A DNA stretch of 41,984 nucleotides from Candidatus Peribacteraceae bacterium (GTDB taxonomy: Bacteria; Patescibacteriota; Gracilibacteria; Peribacterales; Peribacteraceae), in the NCBI GenBank assembly GCA_013140485.1, contig JABFSS010000104.1, forward strand, positions 1-41,984. Direction: 5' to 3'. The notes beneath the pieces are model-generated. The model was not told the origin of the DNA. It saw only the letters and a list, made by a program, of their open reading frames with translations, and made no database searches. Position numbers and translations under genes: made by a program. Positions within the stretch are counted from its first letter, which is position 1. The number at the start of each line of letters is the position of its first letter. Of this stretch, positions 30,174 to 37,676 are shown one piece after another.

Positions 30174-30535
30174 TGCGCGTCAACGTCTACGCGGAGGAAA
30201 TGACCGCCCGGATCCAGATCATTTGCAAGGTGATTGACGGACAGGTTTTTACCGGGGTCCGTTTTTATCTTGGGTTCCCTTTCGTTCATCGAAAGGGTGA
30301 CGACGATTCGAGCGCGGTGACCTTTTGGGGGAAGAAGGATCTCCGCTGCCAGTTGAAAAAAGCGCTCAAGCTGCTGGACCGGCACTACTCCAAGAAGCCG
30401 CGGCCGGGTACGTGCAGGTTTTGCGGCTGTCAGGAATTCACGCCCTGCCTTAGTCTGCCGGGGGCTATCCCCTGTGGATGGGCCGATAAGAAACGGACGA
30501 TCTGCACTCGATGTGCGGTAGCGAAGCGATCATGA
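30173..30535 (+). CDS. Hypothetical protein with Cys-rich C-terminus
   Basis: 120 residues from ATG 30173, overlapping the previous stop (TGATG). Beta-rich N-terminus ('ARIQIICKVIDGQVFTGVRFYLGFPFVH') and a C-terminal zinc-finger-like part ('CRFCGCQEFTPC' and 'CTRCAVAKRS'). The Cys part resembles small phage zinc fingers that accompany replication genes. Function unknown. Confidence 0.6.
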   Translation: MRVNVYAEEMTARIQIICKVIDGQVFTGVRFYLGFPFVHRKGDDDSSAVTFWGKKDLRCQLKKALKLLDRHYSKKPRPGTCRFCGCQEFTPCLSLPGAIPCGWADKKRTICTRCAVAKRS

Positions 30536-30780
30536 GCGACCCCCAGCCATCCGACAGAAAGCACCACGCCGAGCAGTTGGTGAAGATCGCGGATCTGATG
30601 GAGCAATCTGCCGACGACAACAGCCCCGATGGCCGGGCTTTCATGAGAGAGCTTCGGGCAGATTATAGGGCTCACGCCGAGGCGATGGGCATCGACATGG
30701 ACAGGACGCTTCCGAAGCTGAAGATGAAACCGCACCCGCTGTACGCCGCCTACCGCCGAGCTTGCAGGAAAAAACGATGA
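30532..30780 (+). CDS. Small acidic helical protein
   Basis: 82 residues from ATG 30532, overlapping the previous stop by four bases. Helical and charged ('HHAEQLVKIADLMEQSADDNSPDGRAFMRELRADYRAHAEAMGI'). No family recognised. Part of the tightly packed early operon. Confidence 0.55.
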   Translation: MSDPQPSDRKHHAEQLVKIADLMEQSADDNSPDGRAFMRELRADYRAHAEAMGIDMDRTLPKLKMKPHPLYAAYRRACRKKR

Positions 30781-30923
30781 GCGATCGCAGCCCGGAGATT
30801 GACTGCAACTGCGATCGGCGCGCGGCCGCAGGCCGTGATGAGCGCGGCGACTACGAACGGTGCATTGACTGCGGCCGGAAATACCTGGTCACGAATGACG
30901 ACTTGGTTTTTGTGGAGGAGTGA
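30777..30923 (+). CDS. Tiny zinc-ribbon protein
   Basis: 48 residues, too short for standard ORF cut-offs. ATG overlaps the previous stop (ATGA). Cys set C-N-C and C-x2-C ('EIDCNCDRRAAAGRD', 'ERCIDCGRKYLVTNDDLVFVEE') matches a minimal zinc ribbon. Its stop overlaps the next ATG (TGATG), so translation is coupled on both sides. Confidence 0.6.
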   Translation: MSDRSPEIDCNCDRRAAAGRDERGDYERCIDCGRKYLVTNDDLVFVEE

Positions 30924-31105
30924 TGACGTCGCCCCCGGTATTCGAGATCGGCCAGCGCGTGAAGATCAAGGAGTTGAAGCGGGCGGGTCGGCTTGTCGGA
31001 CTGTTCAGCGATGGAGCGAATTGGCAGTACCAGGTTCGATATTTTGACGAGGCAAAAGCGCAGACCATTTATTTTTTTGCAGACGAATTGGAGGCAGAAT
31101 CGTGA
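30923..31105 (+). CDS. Small SH3-like protein
   Basis: 60 residues. 'FEIGQRVKIKELKRAGRLVGLFSDGANWQYQVRYFDEAKAQTIYFFADELE' has the strand pattern of a small SH3-like barrel (as in KOW/Tudor-like phage proteins). Stop overlaps the GTG of the HerA-like gene. Function unknown. Confidence 0.58.
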   Translation: MTSPPVFEIGQRVKIKELKRAGRLVGLFSDGANWQYQVRYFDEAKAQTIYFFADELEAES

Positions 31106-32778
31106 CGAAGCAGCTTTCAATTGGCCACACCGTGGGGACCCACAAGCCGTTCACCCTGCCGATCAACTCCATCACGCACACCAACGCGATCCTGGCGATC
31201 CGAGGCGTCGGCAAGACGCATGGCGCGTCCGTGATGGCGGAGGAAATGCTGGAGCAGCAGCTCCCGATCGTGGTCTACGACCCGACCGGCGCATGGTGGG
31301 GCCTGAAATCCTCGGCCGATGGTAAGAAGGCTGGCTACTCGATCGTCGTCTTTGGCGGGGAGCATGCGGACGTCCCGCTCGAGGAAACCGCCGGCGAGAC
31401 CATTGCCACGGCGATCGTGGAGAACCGGATCCCGGCGATCCTCGATTGCTCCCTCATGCGCAAGGCGGCGCGGATCCGCTTCATGACGGATTTCTGCGAA
31501 ACGCTCTACCACAAGAACCGGGAGCCGATTCACTTCTTCATGGACGAGGCGCACACGATCGCGCCGCAGAACGTCCGGACGATGCCGGAAGCCGCCCGGC
31601 TCCTGGGCGCGATCGAGGACATTGTCCTGCAGGGCCGCAAGCGCGGGCTGGGCCTGACCGTAATCAGCCAGCGGCCGGCGCTGCTGAACACGAACGTCCG
31701 CAGCCAGTGCGAAACCCTGTTCGCCATGCGGATCATCGGGCCCCACGACCGCAAGGCGATCGAGGAATGGATCGACGCGCACGGCACGGAGGCGGAGGCC
31801 AAGCAGCTGCTGACCAGCCTGCCGGCGCTTCCGATCGGCGACGCCTGGGCGTGGAACCCCGCGGCGGATCTATTCGCCCGGATCCACTTCCGAAAGCGCA
31901 ACACCTTCAACTCCAGCGCCACGCCGGAAGTCGGCCAGCACGTCGCCGGTCCCAAGAAGATGGCCGAGGTGGACCTGGACAAGCTGGGGCAGGCGATCAA
32001 GGCGACTGTCGAGAAGGCCAAGGCGGAGAACCCAAAGGAGCTGCGCAAGCGGATCCAGGAGCTGGAACGGCAGATCCCGGCGGTGCCCGCCAAACCGGCC
32101 GGAAAGGTCTGCGGGCCGGAGTGTAAGGCGGTCCGGGCCGCTCTGGCGGTCCACCAAAAGGCCGTGCAGACGGCGTTCCGGACCCTGGCACCGATCGCTG
32201 AGAAGCCGCCCACCCTGATCCAAGGCGGGCTTGGGCCGGTGTCGCTGACCATCACGAAGCCGCCGCCAGTCACGTCACCGCCGCATCGCCCGCCGCCGGC
32301 CGGAGATATTCCTACACTTGGGAAAGCCGAGAAGCGCGTCCTCCAGGCTCTTTACTGGCTCCAGTCCGAGAAAGCGACCCCGGCCAAGGTTGCCTTCTAT
32401 GCCGGTTATTCAGTCAACGGCGGTGGATTTGGCAACGCGATTGGACGCCTTCGAACCCTGGGATTTGCCAAGGGGTGGCAGATCACTGCTGAAGGTGCCG
32501 CTTTCGGGGATCGTTCCGGCGTCGAGCCGAAACCGACCGGGGCCGAGGTCCGCGAATGGCTCCGTCCAAAACTGAGTAAAGCTGAAAATCTCATCCTGGA
32601 TGCTCTCGTGAAGAATTACCCGAACCGGATGACGATGGAAGATCTGGCGGCCGCCAGTGGGTATTCGGCGCAGGGCGGTGGATTTGGAAACGCTGTGGGC
32701 CGACTCCGGACCCTCGAAGCTGCCGAAGGGTATGACCGTGATGGAGGGGTCAAAGCCTCGGAGGTTTTCTTCGAATGA
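31102..32778 (+). CDS. HerA/FtsK-like P-loop ATPase with two winged-helix repeats
   Basis: 558 residues from GTG 31102, overlapping the previous stop. Walker A is 'IRGVGKTH' (residues 33-40), Walker B 'IHFFMDEAH' (143-151), with 'VISQRPALLNTNVRSQCETLFAMRI' as the arginine/sensor region of the HerA-FtsK family. These enzymes pump or bind DNA as hexamers. The C-terminus carries two tandem related helical domains of about 65 residues, each with the motif GY.(V/A)..GGGFGNA(I/V)GRLRTL. They look like winged-helix DNA-binding modules. Its stop overlaps the ParB-like gene. HerA-type ATPases are uncommon in phages of this size. Confidence 0.82.
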   Translation: MTKQLSIGHTVGTHKPFTLPINSITHTNAILAIRGVGKTHGASVMAEEMLEQQLPIVVYDPTGAWWGLKSSADGKKAGYSIVVFGGEHADVPLEETAGETIATAIVENRIPAILDCSLMRKAARIRFMTDFCETLYHKNREPIHFFMDEAHTIAPQNVRTMPEAARLLGAIEDIVLQGRKRGLGLTVISQRPALLNTNVRSQCETLFAMRIIGPHDRKAIEEWIDAHGTEAEAKQLLTSLPALPIGDAWAWNPAADLFARIHFRKRNTFNSSATPEVGQHVAGPKKMAEVDLDKLGQAIKATVEKAKAENPKELRKRIQELERQIPAVPAKPAGKVCGPECKAVRAALAVHQKAVQTAFRTLAPIAEKPPTLIQGGLGPVSLTITKPPPVTSPPHRPPPAGDIPTLGKAEKRVLQALYWLQSEKATPAKVAFYAGYSVNGGGFGNAIGRLRTLGFAKGWQITAEGAAFGDRSGVEPKPTGAEVREWLRPKLSKAENLILDALVKNYPNRMTMEDLAAASGYSAQGGGFGNAVGRLRTLEAAEGYDRDGGVKASEVFFE

Positions 32779-33710
32779 GCGCCCATACCAAGAAAGAATT
32801 GCTCGGGCTGAAACCTGACCAGCTCCTGACCCATCCGCGCAACATGCGGCGTTTTTATCCTGCTGAGAGCGTCCGGGAAATGGCGAATTCCATTGCGGCT
32901 TCGAACGGCGTGATCGAACCGCTGATCGTCACCAAGGATCCAGCCGGCCAGAAGTGGCTCGTCGTGGACGGCAACATGCGCCTCGCCGGCGCCCGCCTGC
33001 TGGGGAACAAATGCCCGCCGCTCGATTGCAAGCTCGTGGAGCAGGCCGCGGCGGATCAGTTGCTGACCATGGTGATCGCAAACCAGGTCCGCTACGACGT
33101 GGACCCGGTGAGCGAAGGGCTCCATTACAAGGCGCTGCAGGAGGCCGAAGGCCTGAGCATTCGCGAAATCTCCAAACGCACCGGCGTCTACGAGGTGCGT
33201 ATCTCAAACCGCCGCGTGCTGGCGGATCTCGATGAGCCGATCCAGAAGCTGATAGCCGATGGAAAGCTGCATGCGGATCCGCGCGTGGCGCGCGCTCTGC
33301 TGCAGCTGACTCCAGCGGTACGCGTCAAGCTAGCGTGCCGGCTGGCTGAAAATCCGAATATCAAGATCGCCACGATCGTGAACGCCTGCGAACGGCTCCT
33401 CGAGGACAAGAAACCGGCCAAGAAGTTGAAGCGGCCGGCCGTGGAGCTCTCCGGGGCCTTGCACGCTTCCGGCGCCGCAGCGGCGAAGAGTATTCGCGCA
33501 GCCGCGAAGGAAATGTGTCACCGCTGCAACCAGGTGGAGGACAAGCTGCGGGAAGGGGACGAGCCGGCCTGGTCGATGGTGGTCCACGCGGCGGATGACA
33601 ACTGCAGCCACTGCCCGTTGAAAGACATGCAGAAGATCTGTTCTCAGTGTCCGGCGGTAACTCTTCTCCGCCGCCTGGTCGATTCCAAAGGAAACGGGAA
33701 TGGCCGATAA
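32775..33710 (+). CDS. ParB-like protein with C-terminal zinc cluster
   Basis: 311 residues; ATG overlaps the ATPase stop (ATGA), so the two are translationally coupled. ParB/Srx fold: 'LLTHPRNMRRFYPAESVREMANSI', 'GVIEPLIVT', 'VVDGNMRLAGA' (residues 64-73), and a helix-turn-helix 'SIREISKRTGVYEVRISNRRVLADL'. The last 70 residues hold seven Cys in three C-x2-C pairs (CHRC, CSHC, CSQC, plus one), which suggests a zinc domain. Overlaps the next gene by 11 bases. Confidence 0.78.
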   Translation: MSAHTKKELLGLKPDQLLTHPRNMRRFYPAESVREMANSIAASNGVIEPLIVTKDPAGQKWLVVDGNMRLAGARLLGNKCPPLDCKLVEQAAADQLLTMVIANQVRYDVDPVSEGLHYKALQEAEGLSIREISKRTGVYEVRISNRRVLADLDEPIQKLIADGKLHADPRVARALLQLTPAVRVKLACRLAENPNIKIATIVNACERLLEDKKPAKKLKRPAVELSGALHASGAAAAKSIRAAAKEMCHRCNQVEDKLREGDEPAWSMVVHAADDNCSHCPLKDMQKICSQCPAVTLLRRLVDSKGNGNGR

Positions 33711-34509
33711 AGCCGGCATTGAAGCGGCGATTGCGCTGGCCGAAGCCGAGACGGGTGTACGCGGAGGGAAGCGGTCCATCCCGCTGTGCTTCTCGCCGGC
33801 GGCCAAACAAAAGGCGCGGGTGTGGACCGAGAAAGAGGAGCAGTTTGTGCGCGATAACCTGGGCCGGATCTCTCAAGCCGAGCTAGCCCGGCAGCTGGAC
33901 CGGACGCCGATCGCTGTAAAGCTGCACTGCCAGCGTGAAATGCACCTCGTCTCTATGTCGAAGGCGCCGGAGATCATCACGGCCGAGCAGGTGGCGAACG
34001 GAATGGGGATCGATGGGAAGTCGGTCCACCGTCTGATGGACACCGGCCTTATGCCGGTGCGCCGGCTTCCAAGCGCCCGGCCCATGCGTGTGATCGATCG
34101 GCTTTCCCTCATGAAGTGGATCCTGAATCCGGATCACTGGTGCTATTTCAAACCGGAGCGTGTCGGCGCGCTCGAGAGGCACTGCAAGCGCGGCATCGGC
34201 GCCGGTTATGACTTCGCCTTTTGGGAGAAAGCGCGAGAGCTCGTCTTGAAAGCACGCCGGACCTGGAAGGACCGGTGGCTTACGCCCGGCCAAGTCGTGA
34301 GGATCCTTAAGATCTACCCGAAGCCGAACGCCGGCCGGCGCAATAACACCGAACGGCTGCGTGGGGTGAGGTACGTGAACGTGGCGATCAGGAAGGGGAA
34401 CCTGAAAGCAACACGCTGGGGCAACTGGTGGATCAAGAAAAGTGATCTGCCAAAACGCGGATGGACGATCAACTATTGTGGCCGGATCGTCAAAAAGAGG
34501 GCGGCATGA
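33700..34509 (+). CDS. Multi-domain helix-turn-helix DNA-binding protein
   Basis: 269 residues. Three DNA-binding parts are visible: a SANT/Myb-like segment ('ARVWTEKEEQFVRDNLGRISQAELARQLDRTPIAVKLHCQR', residues 38-80), an excisionase-type helix-turn-helix ('IITAEQVANGMGIDGKSVHRLMDTGLMPVRRL', 90-125) and a third ('WLTPGQVVRILKIYPKPNAGRR...ATRWGNWWIKKSDL', 188-260). Regulator, probably of early-to-late switching. Position just after the HerA-ParB pair suggests it belongs to the same cassette. Confidence 0.75.
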   Translation: MADKAGIEAAIALAEAETGVRGGKRSIPLCFSPAAKQKARVWTEKEEQFVRDNLGRISQAELARQLDRTPIAVKLHCQREMHLVSMSKAPEIITAEQVANGMGIDGKSVHRLMDTGLMPVRRLPSARPMRVIDRLSLMKWILNPDHWCYFKPERVGALERHCKRGIGAGYDFAFWEKARELVLKARRTWKDRWLTPGQVVRILKIYPKPNAGRRNNTERLRGVRYVNVAIRKGNLKATRWGNWWIKKSDLPKRGWTINYCGRIVKKRAA

Positions 34510-34760
34510 TCAAGCTCTTTGAGGTCTATTTCAGCGAGGGCCGCGCGGCGGAGTTCGCCAAAGTCTGGACCGAACGGCTCCGGGAGCTGACCGGGGAGAA
34601 CCAGGAGATCAGGATCGGCGCGAAGATACTCACCATGAAGGTGGAGGTCCCGGACGGAACGGACACCACCGGCATGAAAGAAGCGCTCCAGAAGGGAACC
34701 GCCGATTACCTGCAGGAAAAGATGGGGGAGCCGGTCGACGTCTGGCTCAAGGAGATCTGA
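34506..34760 (+). CDS. Small hypothetical protein
   Basis: 84 residues, ATG overlapping the previous stop (ATGA). Mixed alpha/beta ('MIKLFEVYFSEGRAAEFAKVWTERLRELTGE'), no metal site, no known family. Closes the cassette that begins at 31102. Confidence 0.55.
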   Translation: MIKLFEVYFSEGRAAEFAKVWTERLRELTGENQEIRIGAKILTMKVEVPDGTDTTGMKEALQKGTADYLQEKMGEPVDVWLKEI

Positions 34761-34854
34761 TGCGGTCGGTTTGGTGTAGCGGGCACACTCCAACCATATC
34801 GGGAGAGGGCCGTTTAACTCGGCAGCCGGCCACCCACCTTAAAGGGGAGAATTC
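34761..34854 (+). other. Intergenic stretch with weak hairpin
   Basis: Contains GCCG-TTTAACT-CGGC (34809-34823) and GC-rich flanks. It looks faintly tRNA-like but does not fold into a full cloverleaf. It may contain a promoter for the small genes that follow; nothing decisive is seen. Confidence 0.35.
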
Positions 34855-35076
34855 ATGAAAACCTTTCGTGAAGTTCAGAAGGAACTTCAGGGAGTTTGCG
34901 GCCCGGCGTTCAACGGAGTCCCAATCACGAAACGCCAGGTCTCAAAGTTCTTCGGGAAGCAGGGAAATCTTTACTCGGCTTTGCATGGAGAAGCCGGAAG
35001 CGATTTGTTGGCAGTACGGCTGTTTTACTCCATGTCGCCGGCATTTTTACAGTTGGGGGAAACGAATGGCACCTGA
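34855..35076 (+). CDS. Small hypothetical protein
   Basis: 73 residues, SD AAGGGGAG. Basic and helical ('TFREVQKELQGVCGPAFNGVPITKRQVSKFFGKQGNLYSALHG'), with a short stretch that looks like half a helix-turn-helix. Function unknown. Overlaps the next gene by 11 bases. Confidence 0.52.
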   Translation: MKTFREVQKELQGVCGPAFNGVPITKRQVSKFFGKQGNLYSALHGEAGSDLLAVRLFYSMSPAFLQLGETNGT

Positions 35077-35269
35077 GAATTACTGGTTTCGCTGTCCGGC
35101 CTGCCGGGCGCTTCAGTTCATCAACTATCACCAGGCCAAGGGGAACGAGCCGATCAAATGCCAGGCGGCGGGCTGCGGGTTCAAGGAAACCGGGATCGTC
35201 ACGCCGATGGTGGAAACCACCGTGGCCGGCGGGCCGAATTTCGACACCAAGCTGACGCCGATCATCTGA
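35066..35269 (+). CDS. Zinc-ribbon protein
   Basis: 67 residues from ATG 35066. Four Cys in two pairs ('FRCPACRALQFINYHQ' and 'IKCQAAGCGFKETG') form a classical zinc ribbon. The tail is uncharged. Stop overlaps the next ATG (TGATG). Confidence 0.65.
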   Translation: MAPENYWFRCPACRALQFINYHQAKGNEPIKCQAAGCGFKETGIVTPMVETTVAGGPNFDTKLTPII

Positions 35270-35448
35270 TGGCATTGACCCTGGAGACTGTTCAGCAGGA
35301 AGGATCCACGGACACCAACGCTTTTTACCGCGTGGAGGTCCGGGCGAACGGGAAAACGATCTGGCGCGGGTTCGTCTACGGACACAACCGGAACAATGGT
35401 TGGCCAGAGCTGCTGCGATTAATCGCTGACGAAAAGGAGCGGGAATAG
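35269..35448 (+). CDS. Small hypothetical protein
   Basis: 59 residues from ATG 35269. Beta-rich with Trp/Tyr ('YRVEVRANGKTIWRGFVYGHNRNNGWPELLRLIADEKERE'). Coupled to the upstream zinc-ribbon gene; one base before the DUF5131 gene. Function unknown. Confidence 0.52.
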   Translation: MALTLETVQQEGSTDTNAFYRVEVRANGKTIWRGFVYGHNRNNGWPELLRLIADEKERE

Positions 35449-35449
35449 C

Positions 35450-36271
35450 ATGGCTGAGCGCACTGGCATTGAGTGGGCGGACGCCACGTGGAACCCCTGG
35501 ATGGGCTGCACCAAGGTTTCCGAGGGCTGCAAGAACTGCTACATGTTCCGGGACATGAAACGGTACGGCAAGGATCCCACCCGGGTGGTCCGCTCCCTTA
35601 CCACCTTCAAAGCGCCGTTGAAGTGGTTGAACGATGGGAAGGTTCCGGCCGGCGCCAAGATTTTCACCTGCAGCTGGAGCGACTTCTTCCATCCGGATGC
35701 GGATCCTTGGCGGCAGGAGGCGTGGGACATCATCGGCCGCACGCCGGAGTTCACGTACCTGATCCTGACGAAGCGGCCGGAGAGGATCGCGGCCCACCTG
35801 CCGAAGAACTGGGGAGAAGGCTGGCCGAACGTCTGGCTGGGGGTGAGCGCGGAGAATCAGGACCGCGCAGACGAGCGGCTCTTTCTCCTGATGAACACGC
35901 CGGCCCGGGTGCGCTTTGTCAGCGCCGAGCCACTCCTGGGGCCCATCGACTTCACCCGCGTGGCGGTCGGCAAGCGGTTCGTGGACGGCAAGTGGGAGGC
36001 CGAGCGATACAACGCTTTCCAGGACCGGGTGCTTTTCACGGATGAAGGCGACGTGGAGCTCGGCCGGATCCATTGGGTGATCACCGGCGGCGAGAGCGAT
36101 TTCCAAGCGCCGCGGCCGTTCAATCCCGGCTGGGTGGCCGACATCGCCGAAGAATGCCGCCGGCATGGGACCGCACTATTCCACAAGCAGAACGGCGGGA
36201 CCCGGAAGGTAGACGGAGCGTGGGGCGGCCGGGAGGTCATCGGCATGGTCTACAGCGAGTTCCCGCGATGA
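35450..36271 (+). CDS. DUF5131 (phage Gp37/Gp68) family protein
   Basis: 273 residues with SD AAGGAG. The opening 'TGIEWADATWNPWMGCTKVSEGCKNCYMFRDMKRYGKDP' is diagnostic: Cys at C-x6-C-x2-C. The rest ('FTCSWSDFFHPDADPWRQEAWDIIGRTPEFTYLILTKRPERI', 'WLGVSAENQDRADERL', 'IHWVITGGESDFQAPRPFNPGWVADIAEECRRHGTALFHKQNGG') follows the family along its length. The three-Cys motif suggests a metal or Fe-S site. Function of the family is unknown; it often has a partner gene (tcmP) not seen here. Confidence 0.9.
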   Translation: MAERTGIEWADATWNPWMGCTKVSEGCKNCYMFRDMKRYGKDPTRVVRSLTTFKAPLKWLNDGKVPAGAKIFTCSWSDFFHPDADPWRQEAWDIIGRTPEFTYLILTKRPERIAAHLPKNWGEGWPNVWLGVSAENQDRADERLFLLMNTPARVRFVSAEPLLGPIDFTRVAVGKRFVDGKWEAERYNAFQDRVLFTDEGDVELGRIHWVITGGESDFQAPRPFNPGWVADIAEECRRHGTALFHKQNGGTRKVDGAWGGREVIGMVYSEFPR

Positions 36272-36474
36272 CGGAAGAAACCGAACCGTGGGAACCGGAA
36301 CTGCCGCCGCAGAAATGGCAGCGCCGCCCGCCGAAGCGCCTGCAGCCGATCTGCGATCGGCGCGGGCACCACGTTTATTTCGAGCAGAAGGCACCCCTGG
36401 GGGTGAAGGTCATGTCCACGGAACGGCAGCTGACGCCCTGCGTCGACTGCGGGTTTAAACCAGGAGGGGAATGA
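36268..36474 (+). CDS. Small Cys-containing hypothetical protein
   Basis: 68 residues, ATG overlapping the previous stop (ATGA). Basic middle and Cys/His in 'ICDRRGHHVYFEQK' and 'LTPCVDCGFKPGG', a possible single zinc site. Function unknown. Confidence 0.55.
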   Translation: MTEETEPWEPELPPQKWQRRPPKRLQPICDRRGHHVYFEQKAPLGVKVMSTERQLTPCVDCGFKPGGE

Positions 36475-36818
36475 AAATGAAGAACGGAGATCAACCACAA
36501 GGCGGAGAGGTGGGCCAACCAACACCAGGACCGGAAAGCGGCCCGACCGAGCAACCCACGCCGCCCCCTGGGCCACAGGAAGGGGAGCGGGTCAGCATCG
36601 CGGAGGATGAAACGCGGCCCATGATCATGATTCTGGAGAACGCGGACGGCACGATCACCATCGGCCACAAGAACTGCGATTTCCTGCTGGCCGGGCCCGC
36701 TCTCATCTACAAGGCGCAGCTGCACGTCGAGTCCAAGCTGATGTACGAGAAGTTCAAGCACTTCAAGCAGATGGACCGGGACGCGCAGCGGATCATCGTG
36801 CCGGGCGGACGCCGGTGA
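36471..36818 (+). CDS. Hypothetical protein with acidic/Pro-rich head
   Basis: 115 residues (ATG 36471 overlapping the previous stop; 36477 is equally good). N-terminal third is disordered and Gln/Pro/Gly-rich; the rest is folded ('MIMILENADGTITIGHKNCDFLLAGPALIYKAQLHVESKLMYEKFKHFKQM'). No family recognised. Confidence 0.55.
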   Translation: MKMKNGDQPQGGEVGQPTPGPESGPTEQPTPPPGPQEGERVSIAEDETRPMIMILENADGTITIGHKNCDFLLAGPALIYKAQLHVESKLMYEKFKHFKQMDRDAQRIIVPGGRR

Positions 36819-36940
36819 TCGAACCGATGGACGCACTGATCGAGTGGATCGACGCGGCGTACAGAGTCGCTTTCGTCGCCGTGCTCTCCATCGCTGTCGG
36901 CGTCGGGATCTGGAAGGAATGGCAATCCCGGCGTTCCTGA
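36815..36940 (+). CDS. Tiny membrane protein
   Basis: 41 residues from GTG 36815 (ATG 36827 inside also possible), overlapping the previous stop by four bases. Amphipathic start 'MDALIEWIDAAY' then one membrane span ('VAFVAVLSIAVGVGIW') and a basic end 'KEWQSRRS'. Its end overlaps the next gene by 22 bases. A tiny holin or membrane regulator is possible. Confidence 0.5.
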   Translation: MIEPMDALIEWIDAAYRVAFVAVLSIAVGVGIWKEWQSRRS

Positions 36941-37284
36941 AACCGCGCCGGCGGTTCCGGTCCTTCGGGGTGCAGGACACCCGCTTCGGCAACAAGCGCG
37001 TGGAGTTCGCCGGACAGAAGTTCGATTCCAAGCGGGAGGCCGATCGCTTCATCGCGCTGCGGGAGCTGCAGAAGGAAGGGAAGATCTCCCAGCTGGAGCT
37101 GCAGCCGGTCTTCGAGATCGTCATAGCCGGCGTGCCAGTCTGCAAGTACCGCGGCGATTTCCGGTATTGCCGCGCGGGCGCGTGGGTGGTCGAGGACGTC
37201 AAGGGTATCAAGACCGAGATCTACCGGCTGAAGAAGAAGCTCATGCACGCGGTGCTCGGGATCCAGATCCAGGAGATCAGCTGA
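36919..37284 (+). CDS. DUF1064-type nuclease/resolvase-like protein
   Basis: 121 residues from ATG 36919. The body shows the pattern of DUF1064: 'NKRVEFAGQKFDSKREADRFIALRELQKEGKISQLELQPVFEIV' and 'YRGDFRYCRAGAWVVEDVKGIKTEIYRLKKKLM'. The E-x-D...D-x-K set (E-A-D-R and V-E-D-V-K) is the PD-(D/E)XK-like core thought to make this family a Holliday junction or endonuclease-type enzyme. It probably helps process replication or packaging intermediates. Confidence 0.8.
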   Translation: MAIPAFLKPRRRFRSFGVQDTRFGNKRVEFAGQKFDSKREADRFIALRELQKEGKISQLELQPVFEIVIAGVPVCKYRGDFRYCRAGAWVVEDVKGIKTEIYRLKKKLMHAVLGIQIQEIS

Positions 37285-37307
37285 TGCCGGACCCGCAGGA
37301 GTAAGCC

Positions 37308-37511
37308 GTGCAGAAATCCGGGGGAGGACCGGGGGCCGTTCCAGAGTCCTACGAGTGGCTCCCGGATTTCTTGCGGCGGGTCCGCGAGGTCGAGGCCGCG
37401 GGCTATGGTTTCGTGACCGTTGAGATCGTGAAGGGCAAGGCGGAGATGCTCAGGCATCAGGTCGACAGCCGGATTGTCAAGCCGGAGAAAATCACCGCCC
37501 CAAGTTTGTGA
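37308..37511 (+). CDS. Small hypothetical protein
   Basis: 67 residues from GTG 37308 (weak SD GCAGGAG). 'LPDFLRRVREVEAAGYGFVTVEIVKGKAEMLRHQVDSRIVKPEK' looks like a small alpha/beta domain. Last gene before the structured RNA and strong terminator. Confidence 0.55.
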   Translation: MQKSGGGPGAVPESYEWLPDFLRRVREVEAAGYGFVTVEIVKGKAEMLRHQVDSRIVKPEKITAPSL

Positions 37512-37524
37512 TACGCTTGATGGT

Positions 37525-37660
37525 GGTCCACGGCAAAGGTCCAAAGCCGTAAACGGATAGGACCGGCGCCTACACGTAGGCTCTAAGGCAGAAAACTGCA
37601 AGGGGCTGAGTGGCTGAAGGGTTTCGTCACCTTCGGTTACTCAGCCCCTTTTTCTTTTTT
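37525..37660 (+). ncRNA. Structured RNA ending in an intrinsic terminator
   Basis: After the stop codon at 37511 come nested pairings: GGTCC (37525-37529) with GGACC (37560-37564); inside it ACGGC (37530-37534) with GCCGT (37546-37550). The inner loop contains a second GGTCC (37538-37542), so GGACC could pair with either. Two further hairpins follow (GCCTA 37568-37572/TAGGC 37577-37581; GCAG 37588-37591/CTGC 37596-37599), then the terminator. Compact folding plus a terminator is what a small regulatory RNA or switch looks like. Class not recognised. Confidence 0.6.
37600..37660 (+). terminator. Strong intrinsic terminator
   Basis: AAGGGGCTGAGT (37600-37611) and ACTCAGCCCCTT (37639-37650) are perfect complements over 12 bp; the loop contains a smaller GAAGG/CCTTC stem. 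A long T-rich tail (TTTCTTTTTT) follows. Divides early genes from the methyltransferase-packaging block. Confidence 0.9.
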
Positions 37661-37676
37661 GCGAAAGGGGGAGGGA

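Noticed and set aside
34761..34854. A second tRNA-like element
   Set aside because: Parts look like D and T arms but acceptor and anticodon stems do not pair.
37525..37660. Hammerhead or other self-cleaving ribozyme
   Set aside because: The conserved CTGATGA/GAAA core is absent; a terminator-linked RNA with nested stems fits better.
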